From positions 496,001-560,000 of the forward strand of contig NZ_JACHLK010000003.1 of assembly GCF_014207955.1 (NCBI RefSeq): 64,000 nucleotides of DNA. Direction: 5' to 3'. The position numbers and the translations under genes were made by a program. How positions within the stretch are numbered: the stretch's first letter is position 1; every line of letters starts with the position of its first letter. This DNA is from Acidovorax soli. Its GTDB lineage: Bacteria > Pseudomonadota > Gammaproteobacteria > Burkholderiales > Burkholderiaceae_C. Under the pieces are notes generated by a model. The model made no database searches. It was not told where the DNA came from and worked only from the letters and a program-made list of their open reading frames with translations. Shown here piece after piece: positions 6,666-14,228 of the stretch.

Positions 6666-9587
6666 TCAGTGCGCGTCGGAGCGGCGTTCGCCGAACAGCC
6701 CGGCCTGCCCCGATGGCGGGCCGGAGGCCCCGAGCAACTGCACGAACTGCGCCAGTTGCGGGTCGGCGATGAAGCTCGCCGCGGACGACGCGCTCAGCAA
6801 GGCCTCGGGCAGTTGGGGCCGCGCCACGACGAAGCCCTGCACATAGTCCACGCCGATCTCGGCCAGGGTCTGCACCGTGGCGTGGTCTTCGGCCCACTCG
6901 GCAATGGTCTTCATGCCCAGGTTGCGCGCCAGGCTCACGATGGCCTCGACGATGGCCACGTTGGCCGGGTGGCGGTTCATGTTGACGATGAAGTTGCCGT
7001 CGATCTTGAGCAGGTCGGACGGCAGGTCCTTGAGGTAGGAGAACGAGGTGTAGCCGGCACCGAAGTCGTCGAGCGCCACCTTGGCCCCGTAGGAGCGCAC
7101 CTGGCTGATGAAGCGGCGCGTGTTCTCCAGGTCGTGCAGGGCCACGCTCTCAGTGATCTCCAGGCACAGCCAGCTGGCCAGGTGCGGGTGCTCGTCGAAC
7201 AGGGCGAACACATCGTCGATGAAGGCCTCGTCGTTGAGCGAGGCACCGCTCAGGTTCAGGCAAACGAACTGCGTGCGCCCCAGCTGGCCATGGTGCTTGC
7301 CCAGCCATTCGAACACGGTGCCCAGCACCCAGCGGTCGATGACGCCCATGCGCCCGCTGTGCTCGCCCGCGGCAATCAACCGGGGCGTGGGCACCAGGGC
7401 ACCGCTGGCATCGCGCATGCGCAGCAGCACCTCGAAATTGAGCGACTCGGTCGGCGCCGTGAGCGACATGATGGGCTGCATCTCCAGGTACAGGCCTTCG
7501 ATGCGCTCATCGGAGGACAGGCGCTCCACGAGCTTCATCTCCATCTCGTGGGCGATCAGGCCGGGCGCATCGCGCTCGTACACCGCCAGGCCCTGCTGCA
7601 GGCCGCGCTTGGCATCGCGGCAGGCATGGTCGGCGGTGGACACCACGTCGCGGATGGTGCTGCCCGGTGCCACCTCGATGAGGCCGATGGAGCCGCGCAC
7701 GTGGAAGGAGCGCGCCCCCACCCGGTAGGGGCTGGTGCAGATGCTGGAGACGATGCCCTGGCTGATGAGCCGGGCCAGCGTGATGTGGGTGTCGGGGAAG
7801 ACGATGAGGAACTCGTCGCCCCCCACGCGCCCGATCTGCATGTTGCCCGAGAGCATCTGCGAAACCCGCGCGCACACCTGCTGCAGCACGTCGTCGCCGG
7901 CCGCGTGGCCGAACAGGTCGTTGATGAGCTTGAAGCGGTCCAGGTCCAGGTAGGCCAGGGCCAGCGGCTTGCCCTGGTTGCGCTGCGCCAGGGCCGCCTC
8001 CAGCACCTGCTCGATGCCGCGGCGGTTGAGCACGCGCGTGAGCGCATCGTGGTGGGCCAGCACGCGCAGGTTTTCGGTGGCGCGCGATTTCTCGGTCACG
8101 TCCTGCAGCGAGCCTTCGATGCGCCCGCGCGCCTGGGTGGCACGCACCATGAAGCGCCGGGTCAGCTCCCCCTCCTCGCGCCCGCTCACGGCAAACTCGG
8201 TTTCCGTCTCACCCTGGCCATGCACCATCTGGTCGAGCTGCAGCCAGGCCGCATCGCCGAACTGCGCGCGCCAGGTGCGCCCGCCGTTGTCCAGCAGGCC
8301 GTCGCCCAGCATGTCCACGAGCGCCGGGTTGGCGCTCAGGAAACGGCCTTGCAGGTCGAGCGTGAACAGGCCGATGGGCATGGCCTCGTAGGCATGCTGC
8401 AGCTGGGCCTGCACCTCCAGGCGCTTGACGTGTTCCTGGCGCATCTGCTCGGCGATGGCCAGCGCGGCCAGCAGGCTCGACGACAGCGCCGCCGTGACGT
8501 GGTTCACCGTGCCCACCAGCACCTTCATGCCATAGGCCGCCGCCACGATTTCCGAGAAGCTCGACAGGAAGGTGACCCCCAGCGAGGCCCCGTACCACAG
8601 GGCCACGCGCGAGCGGGTCTTGAACACGATGCGCACCAGGCTCACCGTCATCAGCAGCAGGCCCAGCCCGGTGGACACCCACATCATGGGCAGGTACAGG
8701 CCATAGGGCAGGAACACGGCGGCCAGCAACAGCGGCACGCAGGCCCACTGGGCCCCCCGGATCCAGGGGCCCAGGCGCGAGCGGTCCAGGTCTTCCTGGA
8801 ACAGGTTCTTGTACAGCGTGATGGTGAGAAAACCGTAGATCGCCACCGTGAGCGCGCGGGTCGGAAACAGCCAGGGCGTAGGCACCAGGTGGCCCAGCCA
8901 TTGCACATCCCAGCCGGCGGAGATGGCGCCCACGCGCAGCGTGACCACGAGCCAGGCCGCGAACAGCACGTACAGCGACTGGCGGTTGATCAGCGCCGTC
9001 ATGAGCACGAACATGCCCAGCACCACCAGGCCGCCTTCGAGCAGGCCCAGGTTGCGGTGGAATTCGAGCACCGAGGCCTGCAGGTCGGCCTGGCCCCACC
9101 AGTCGGCCTGCAGGCGCGCCGGCCCGACAAAGGACGCGCGGCACAGCAGGCGCTGGCCGGCACTGGCCTCGGGCAGGCCGAAACCGGCCTTCATGGGAAT
9201 CAGGCTGCCGCTGGCCTGCTCACGCGTGGCCTGGCCCAGCGATGCCAGGCTCTTGCCATCCCAGCAGGCCATCTCCACCGCGTGGCGCGAAGGGAACAGC
9301 ACCGAGGGCGGCTGCGCCATCGACACCGGCAGATCCACCAGCAGCCAGACCGGCTCCTCGGACAGGTTGGTATCGTGGAAGGACTTGAGCGGCCGGTTCA
9401 CCAGCGCCGCCAGCGCCTGCTCGGGGCCGAGCTGTGCCGCCGCCTGGGGCAGCACGCGCATCATCAGGGTGTGGCCGCCGGCCGACAGGTAGTTGCTCTG
9501 CCAGAACAGCAGCGCCCACACGGCCAGGCCCGCCATGGCAATGGGAATGATGTAGATGGACATCGCGCGCAGCAGCCAGTCCATCAT
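6666..9587 (-). CDS. 7TM-PAS-GGDEF-EAL cyclic-di-GMP signalling protein
   Basis: The predicted 973-residue inner-membrane protein has an N-terminal membrane anchor, an extracytoplasmic region (about 35-180), a seven-helix 7TMR-DISM-type membrane block (about 180-380), a PAS domain (about 395-500), a GGDEF domain (GGDEF at 589-593) and an EAL domain. The EAL signature is EVL (719-721), and the other catalytic positions (NLSG, EITES, DDFGAGYTS, KID, AEWAE, QGF) are present, so phosphodiesterase activity is likely. GGDEF is also intact, but no RxxD I-site precedes it. The ATG pair at 9587 is chosen because a membrane helix starts right after it; an upstream start at 9728 would add 47 residues with no domain character. 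Confidence 0.85.
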   Translation of the reverse strand: MMDWLLRAMSIYIIPIAMAGLAVWALLFWQSNYLSAGGHTLMMRVLPQAAAQLGPEQALAALVNRPLKSFHDTNLSEEPVWLLVDLPVSMAQPPSVLFPSRHAVEMACWDGKSLASLGQATREQASGSLIPMKAGFGLPEASAGQRLLCRASFVGPARLQADWWGQADLQASVLEFHRNLGLLEGGLVVLGMFVLMTALINRQSLYVLFAAWLVVTLRVGAISAGWDVQWLGHLVPTPWLFPTRALTVAIYGFLTITLYKNLFQEDLDRSRLGPWIRGAQWACVPLLLAAVFLPYGLYLPMMWVSTGLGLLLMTVSLVRIVFKTRSRVALWYGASLGVTFLSSFSEIVAAAYGMKVLVGTVNHVTAALSSSLLAALAIAEQMRQEHVKRLEVQAQLQHAYEAMPIGLFTLDLQGRFLSANPALVDMLGDGLLDNGGRTWRAQFGDAAWLQLDQMVHGQGETETEFAVSGREEGELTRRFMVRATQARGRIEGSLQDVTEKSRATENLRVLAHHDALTRVLNRRGIEQVLEAALAQRNQGKPLALAYLDLDRFKLINDLFGHAAGDDVLQQVCARVSQMLSGNMQIGRVGGDEFLIVFPDTHITLARLISQGIVSSICTSPYRVGARSFHVRGSIGLIEVAPGSTIRDVVSTADHACRDAKRGLQQGLAVYERDAPGLIAHEMEMKLVERLSSDERIEGLYLEMQPIMSLTAPTESLNFEVLLRMRDASGALVPTPRLIAAGEHSGRMGVIDRWVLGTVFEWLGKHHGQLGRTQFVCLNLSGASLNDEAFIDDVFALFDEHPHLASWLCLEITESVALHDLENTRRFISQVRSYGAKVALDDFGAGYTSFSYLKDLPSDLLKIDGNFIVNMNRHPANVAIVEAIVSLARNLGMKTIAEWAEDHATVQTLAEIGVDYVQGFVVARPQLPEALLSASSAASFIADPQLAQFVQLLGASGPPSGQAGLFGERRSDAH

Positions 9588-9904
9588 GACTACGCCGCGC
9601 CGTACCCAATGCCGTGCGTGCTCCTGCAATCGCGCTGACCCCATGGTTTCGTGTGGATGCGCGGCCCCCACGGCCACGCACTGGATGGCGCATGGGCCAC
9701 GGCCAGACCCGGCCGCAATCACGCGCAAACTTCCATCTTGTCACGGAACACACGGCCTGCCCTGCAAGTCTTTGCGCGTTCCCCCTGTTTTATGGGAGTT
9801 TACAAAGCAACGGGCAGCAAAAAGGCCACCGCAGGTGTGGCCTTTTTACCAACAGGTGATTTTGCGGTGGGCCAGCCCCCACCCTGCCAGGGTGGGATGG
9901 GAGT
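9588..9904. other. Intergenic region between GGDEF-EAL gene and FeeM-like gene
   Basis: These 317 bases hold the upstream region of the GGDEF-EAL gene and the terminator of the FeeM-like gene, both minus-strand. A 47-residue in-frame N-terminal extension of the GGDEF-EAL protein is possible up to 9728. Apart from the terminator at 9819-9847 I see no conserved gene or RNA here. Confidence 0.6.
9819..9847 (-). terminator. Rho-independent terminator (bidirectional)
   Basis: A perfect 11-bp inverted repeat, AAAAAGGCCAC and GTGGCCTTTTT, is separated by a 7-base loop. It has A and T tracts at both ends, so it can end transcripts in either direction. It lies 57 bp beyond the stop of the FeeM-like gene. 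Confidence 0.88.
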
Positions 9905-10801
9905 TCAGGCAAAGGCCCGGTTGCTGATGCGTGCCGGCAGTTCCCGCCGCCCGCTGGCGGGCGTGCGGCGCGGCAGCGCACCGGCGACCTTGCTGCCGGC
10001 AGGCAGGCTGCGCGCCGGCACCGGCCCCATGTCGATGTCGGGGTGGCGGGTATGGCAGAAGAAATTGAGCGCCGGGTGCTGCGCCTGCTGCCAGCGCGCC
10101 GGGCCGCTGTCGATGTCGAAGGCCATCACCCGGTGCGGCAGGTTGCCCGCATGGGCCAGTGGAATGAAACCCTTGGCAGGGAACAGGTCTTCGAACAGCA
10201 GCTGCTCGTAGTGCCGGTCGATGGGCGCGCGGCCTGCGGCGATGGCCTGCTCGATGCCCTGGCGCTCGCAGTACTGGAAAGCCGCCTTGATGAGCACCGT
10301 CTTGACCAGGCGCCCCATGGTGCCGCCCACGATGCCCAGGCGCGTCACCTCGGCCAGGTGCATGCCCTCCATCCACAGGGGCAGGTCGACCGACTGCTCC
10401 ACGCTCAGGGGGCGAAAACGGTTGCTCTGGATGCGCGCCGTGCCCAGGGGCGAGCCATCGAGCTTGGACTCGGCCAGCAGCACCACGACACCATCTTCAT
10501 AGTCGGTGGCCTCGGGTTCCTGCAGCTTTTGCGCCAGAGCGGGCACATGGCGCGCATAGGCCGCGTGGCGGATGTGCACAGCCTTGCGCAGGTCGGCCTC
10601 GTTCTTCACCAGGCGCACCCAGAAGGGCAGGCGCTCTTCCTTTGTCGCCAGGCGGTTGAGTGCATCCATGCGGGTCGGCTGGGGCCCGGCTGCCGTGCGG
10701 CCGGCCAACGCGGGCGAGGATGCCACACCGAACGCGCGCGAGGGCAGCGGCGGGTGCACACGCACGGTGGGGGCGGGGGCATGGGCGATGGACTCAAGCA
10801 T
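9905..10801 (-). CDS. FeeM-like N-acyl amino acid synthase (GNAT fold)
   Basis: The 298-residue product has a central autoinducer-synthase-like GNAT fold: FWVRLVKNEADLRKAVHIR, then YEDGVVVLLAESKLDGSPLG, TARIQSNRFRPLS, EVTRLGIV and LIKAAFQYCERQGIEQAIA, ending with NLPHRVMAFDI. This resembles the FeeM family, which joins fatty acyl groups from acyl carrier protein to amino acids to make N-acyl amino acids; some relatives sit in exosortase loci, but none is seen here. Start chosen at ATG 10801, preceded by GAGG eight bases upstream. The C-terminal 50 residues are Arg/Pro-rich and probably disordered. No LuxR-type receptor is adjacent. Confidence 0.68.
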   Translation of the reverse strand: MLESIAHAPAPTVRVHPPLPSRAFGVASSPALAGRTAAGPQPTRMDALNRLATKEERLPFWVRLVKNEADLRKAVHIRHAAYARHVPALAQKLQEPEATDYEDGVVVLLAESKLDGSPLGTARIQSNRFRPLSVEQSVDLPLWMEGMHLAEVTRLGIVGGTMGRLVKTVLIKAAFQYCERQGIEQAIAAGRAPIDRHYEQLLFEDLFPAKGFIPLAHAGNLPHRVMAFDIDSGPARWQQAQHPALNFFCHTRHPDIDMGPVPARSLPAGSKVAGALPRRTPASGRRELPARISNRAFA

Positions 10802-10980
10802 GATCGGGCCTCGGGGACAAGAAAAATTTCGCAGATTGCGCAAGTCCACTGTAGGGGCCGCCCCGTGTTTCTTGAGTCAGGGCCGGGATGGAAATCCTGT
10901 CTCTTTTTTTCGGACACGCCCGGTCCGAACTTGCCCGACAGGCGTGTCTGCCTGGGAGGCATTTGTGTGTCTCCGAAAGA

Positions 10981-11316
10981 CTAGCCAGCGGCCGCTGCGT
11001 GCCGCTCGAAGGCCTCGTACCCACCCTCGATGGCGGGCACGATCTGCACCACGTCAAAGTAGGGGTGCGCGATCAGGGGCGAATCGCGCAGGCGCTCGAT
11101 AAAGAAGTAATAGGCGCGCGGGTCGGCCGTCTCCACCAGCATCACATCGCTGCAGGCAGCGCTGAAGGCCTCGGCGTCGAAGTAGCGCATGGACAGGCCC
11201 GCACCCGGGCCCAGCAGTGGGTGCAGGTGCTCGGCCGTGAGTGCGTTGCGGCGCTCGCGCGGCAATTGCAGCCAGGCGGTGGTGGCACGGAGATGGATGA
11301 AGAAGGCGTAGTTCAT
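10981..11316 (-). CDS. Darcynin family protein
   Basis: A 111-residue protein with the darcynin pattern: MNYAFFIHLRATTAWLQLPR, RYFDAEAFSAACSDVMLVET, YYFFIERLRDSPLI and PYFDVVQIVPAIEGGYEAF. The fold is expected to be a small ferredoxin-like alpha/beta domain of the dimeric alpha-beta barrel type. No enzymatic role has been established for the family. It sits 35 bp downstream of the SDR gene on the same strand, so the two may be cotranscribed under the divergent Crp/Fnr-type regulator. Confidence 0.75.
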   Translation of the reverse strand: MNYAFFIHLRATTAWLQLPRERRNALTAEHLHPLLGPGAGLSMRYFDAEAFSAACSDVMLVETADPRAYYFFIERLRDSPLIAHPYFDVVQIVPAIEGGYEAFERHAAAAG

Positions 11317-11351
11317 GGTGCGTGGCTTTCAGGAAAGGGCGTTGTGTCGTC

Positions 11352-12113
11352 TCAGGCGTTTTGCAGCATGCGCGCGAGCAGCCCCGGCGCCCAGCGCTGC
11401 AGCGCGGGCACCCAGCGCGCCTTGCCGATGTGAATTTCGGCACGGCCGGCGAGGAGACCGGCGACCAGCGCCTGGGCGGCCTGCTCGGCTGGCAGCTTGC
11501 CGCGCCCCCGCCCCTGCGTCATGGGCGTGTCCACCAGGGGCATCACCGCATCGACGACCCGCACGCTGCTGCCGCGCAGCTGCACCCGCAGCGCCTGGGT
11601 GAACAGGCGCAGGCCAGCCTTGGTGGCGCTGTAGACGGCCGCCGTGCGCTTGGGCGCATGGGCCAGGGCCGAGGTGACGTTGACCACGCAGGCCTGGCGC
11701 CGGCCTTGCAAATGGGGCAGCAGCGCCCGCGTGAAAGCGATGGGCGCGACGAGGTTCACGTCCACCTCCTGCTGGATGTCGGCGCTGCCATAGCCTGTAT
11801 CGTCCATGCGCAGGTCGTGCTGGATGCCGGCGTTGTGGATGAGCACGCCCAGGTCGGGGAAACGCGCCACGATCTGCTGCGCCAGTGCATCGATCTCGCC
11901 AATGCGGGCCAGGTCGGCCGGCCAGGCATGGATGAGCTGGTGCTGCGCTGCGAGCGACTGCAAGCGGACGGCATCGCGCCCAAGGGCCACCACGGGCACG
12001 CCCAGGGACGCCAGGTGCAGGGCCAGCGCCCGGCCGATGCCGGAGCTGGCGCCCGTGACGATGGTGCGCGGCAGGGGTGCCGGCCTTGGTTGTTCTACAG
12101 TGTGCGGGTTCAT
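11352..12113 (-). CDS. SDR-family oxidoreductase
   Basis: The 253-residue protein is a classical short-chain dehydrogenase/reductase: TIVTGASSGIGRALAL (cofactor-binding TGxxxGIG), NAGIQHD, catalytic Ser in VVNVTSALAH and the YxxxK pair in YSATKAGLRLF. It resembles DltE-type oxidoreductases. ATG 12113 is chosen over a start 13 codons upstream because it begins near the Rossmann strand and leaves a 48-bp divergent promoter region to the Crp/Fnr-type gene, which probably regulates it. Substrate unknown. Confidence 0.87.
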   Translation of the reverse strand: MNPHTVEQPRPAPLPRTIVTGASSGIGRALALHLASLGVPVVALGRDAVRLQSLAAQHQLIHAWPADLARIGEIDALAQQIVARFPDLGVLIHNAGIQHDLRMDDTGYGSADIQQEVDVNLVAPIAFTRALLPHLQGRRQACVVNVTSALAHAPKRTAAVYSATKAGLRLFTQALRVQLRGSSVRVVDAVMPLVDTPMTQGRGRGKLPAEQAAQALVAGLLAGRAEIHIGKARWVPALQRWAPGLLARMLQNA

Positions 12114-12161
12114 GGCTGCCAATGTAGGCAGCCGCAGTCCTCTTGCAATCAACCCAGGTTA

Positions 12162-12761
12162 ATGCACGGCCCTCCATCCACCTTCAAGGCGTTGCTCGAA
12201 TCGGCCGCTGGCAGCACCGACCTGCCCGAATGGCCGCGTGTGGCGCAGGCGCTGGAGGTGCGGCGCATCGATGCCGGCGGAACCGCTTTCCTGCAGGGCG
12301 TGGAGCACCCGCATGTGTACGCGGTGGCCAGCGGCCTGCTCAAGCTGTGCTACCTGGGGGAGGACGGCACGGAATGGATCAAGTCCTTCGCGCACGAGGG
12401 GCGCTTCTTTGCCAGCATCGCAGCACTGGCACCAGGCGGGCGCACTACCTTCATGGTGACCGCGCTGGAACCCTGCGTTCTGGAGCGCATCGACTACCGG
12501 CTGCTGGCCGCCCTGGCGCGCGAGCACCTGGCCTGGGCCACGGCACTGGGTGCGCTGACCATGGTGTTCGCGGCCCGCAAGGAGGAACGCGAGCGCGAGC
12601 TGCTCACGCTGGACGCCGAGGGCCGCTACCGGGCCTTCTGCGCGGCCCATCCGGACCTGGCCGCACGCATCCCGCAGAAGGACCTGGCACGCCATCTGGG
12701 CGTAACGCCCGTCGGGCTCAACCGCATCGTGATGCGGCTGCGCCGACAGCAGGTCGCATAG
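12162..12761 (+). CDS. Crp/Fnr-family transcriptional regulator
   Basis: The 199-residue product has an N-terminal cyclic-nucleotide-binding-like beta barrel (GGTAFLQGVEHPHVYAVASG, then GRFFASIAAL), a dimer helix and a C-terminal helix-turn-helix (IPQKDLARHLGVTPVGLNRI). It lacks the FNR cysteines needed for an oxygen-sensing iron-sulfur cluster. The ATG at 12162 gives the family's usual length. It is divergent from the SDR-darcynin pair, the likely target. The effector is unknown. Confidence 0.85.
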   Translation: MHGPPSTFKALLESAAGSTDLPEWPRVAQALEVRRIDAGGTAFLQGVEHPHVYAVASGLLKLCYLGEDGTEWIKSFAHEGRFFASIAALAPGGRTTFMVTALEPCVLERIDYRLLAALAREHLAWATALGALTMVFAARKEERERELLTLDAEGRYRAFCAAHPDLAARIPQKDLARHLGVTPVGLNRIVMRLRRQQVA

Positions 12762-12853
12762 ATCAGTCCTACAGACAGGCGCAGGCCCGTCCTATCCACG
12801 CGGCGCCGCTGAGCGCCTAAGTTGGGGCCTGGGTCACCACCGGGAGAACCACC

Positions 12854-13180
12854 ATGCCCTCAACTGCCTGGAGCGCCAAGCGCGAACGCCAGTACGGCCA
12901 TATCAAGGACAGCCTGCTGCAGCGCGGCAAGAGCGAGCGCACGGCCGAGGAAATCGCCGCACGCACCGTCAACAAGGAACGTGCCCAGCACGGCGAGAGC
13001 GAAACCGCCCACCCCAAGACCCTGAAGGACACGCCCGCCCCGGTGCGCGGCGGCCGGCGCTCGCACCAGGGCGCGCAGGGCCGCACGCGTGAACAGCTCT
13101 ATGAGGATGCCAAGCGCAAAGGCATCCGGGGCCGCTCGAAAATGAACAAGGCCCAATTGGAGAAGGCCGTAGGCCGCTAG
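12854..13180 (+). CDS. Small basic plasmid-stabilisation-like protein with Rho-N-like end
   Basis: A 108-residue, highly charged protein. The N-terminal half (WSAKRERQYGHIKDSLLQRG, then AEEIAARTVNKERAQ) matches small proteins usually labelled plasmid stabilisation protein. The C-terminus (TREQLYEDAKRKGIRGRSK, then MNKAQLEKAV) looks like a Rho-N/SAP-type helix-extended-helix that may bind nucleic acid. GGGAGAACCACC precedes the ATG. It is convergent with the response regulator gene, ten bases away. No partner toxin is seen. Confidence 0.65.
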   Translation: MPSTAWSAKRERQYGHIKDSLLQRGKSERTAEEIAARTVNKERAQHGESETAHPKTLKDTPAPVRGGRRSHQGAQGRTREQLYEDAKRKGIRGRSKMNKAQLEKAVGR

Positions 13181-13190
13181 GGGCGGCGCC

Positions 13191-14228
13191 TCACCCCTCG
13201 AACTGCGGGTGCAGTTGCCGGATGCGGTTCATCGCCATGCCGGCCGCGGCCGTGCGCGTCTCCACCCCAAGCTTGGCGAACACGCGCTCCAGGTGCTTCT
13301 TGACCGTGGCCGGGCTGGCGCCCAGGATGTCGCCGATGTCGCGGTTGATCTTGCCCTTGACCACCCAGTAGAGCACCTCGGCCTCGCGCGCGGTGAGCTT
13401 GAAGGACAGGCTCATGGATTCGATGATCTTGGCGTCCGAGACCTCGCGCATCACGATCAGCCAGTCTCCGCCGCCCTCGCTGTCGCCGGCCTGCTGGTGC
13501 AGCCGAAAGGTCAGGCGGCGTGCGCCCTGGTCGATGGCCAGGCGCGGCGGCTCGGCCTGGGCCTGGGCCAGCAGCTCGGCCGCGTTGTCCAGCAGCACAT
13601 GGCGGCGCAGCCAGGCCTGCACGGGCTCGGGCGCCCAGGGGCTGGCTTCGCCGAAATAGGCCTGCAGCAGCTCGCGCGCCAGCGGGGTCTGCCAGACGAT
13701 GCGCCCGTCCAGCGCGCGCACGGTGATGCTGGCGTAGCCGAAAGCGTCGAGCGCGTTGCGCGCCTCGCGCGCCTGGCTGGCGTCGGCCCGGGCCTTGCGC
13801 GCCGCGCCCAGGTGCACGCCCATGCGTGCCATCACCTCGCGCGGCTTGATGGGCTTGGTCACATAGTCCACGCCACCGGCCTCCAGCGCGGCCACCAGGT
13901 GCTCGGTCTCGGTCAGCCCGGTCATGAAGATGATGGGAATGTGCGCGGTCTGGGGTGATGCCTTCAGGCGCCGCGCCACTTCGAAGCCGTCCATGCCGGG
14001 CATCATGGCGTCGAGCAGCACGATGTCGGGCAGGGCCTGCGCGGCACGCTGCAGCGCGGCCTCGCCGTGCATGGCCACGAGCACGGTGTAGCCCGATTCG
14101 TCGAGCGCGTCGTGCAGCACGGCCAGGTTGTCGGGCACGTCGTCGACGATGAGCACCACATCGCTATCGCTGCGGTCCAGCGCAGCGCCGCCTGGTGCAG
14201 GCGGGTGGGAGGCGGCGGTGGTGGTCAT
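13191..14228 (-). CDS. LuxR-type response regulator
   Basis: The 345-residue protein has an N-terminal receiver domain with phospho-acceptor D73 (LLDAMMPGMD), the switch T103 and K125 (YVTKPIKPRE), a middle PAS-like region (about 150-265), and a C-terminal LuxR helix-turn-helix (LTAREAEVLYWVVKGKINRD then ILGASPATVKKHLERVFAKL). Its ATG overlaps the stop of the permease-kinase gene as ATGA, so the two are translationally coupled and form a two-component pair. The location next to urease suggests control of nitrogen-source use, which is inferred. The start is fixed by the coupling. Confidence 0.87.
   Translation of the reverse strand: MTTTAASHPPAPGGAALDRSDSDVVLIVDDVPDNLAVLHDALDESGYTVLVAMHGEAALQRAAQALPDIVLLDAMMPGMDGFEVARRLKASPQTAHIPIIFMTGLTETEHLVAALEAGGVDYVTKPIKPREVMARMGVHLGAARKARADASQAREARNALDAFGYASITVRALDGRIVWQTPLARELLQAYFGEASPWAPEPVQAWLRRHVLLDNAAELLAQAQAEPPRLAIDQGARRLTFRLHQQAGDSEGGGDWLIVMREVSDAKIIESMSLSFKLTAREAEVLYWVVKGKINRDIGDILGASPATVKKHLERVFAKLGVETRTAAAGMAMNRIRQLHPQFEG

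Noticed and set aside
4899..9638. Very long open frames on the strand opposite real genes (also near 14195-17938, 19384-22215 and 33402-37469)
   Set aside because: They have low-complexity Arg/Gly/Pro/His/Ala composition typical of antisense frames in GC-rich DNA, no domains, and each is covered by a conserved gene on the other strand.
13191..14228. The LuxR-type regulator as the direct activator at the sigma-54 promoter
   Set aside because: It has no AAA+ sigma-54 interaction domain. An NtrC-type activator elsewhere in the genome would be needed.
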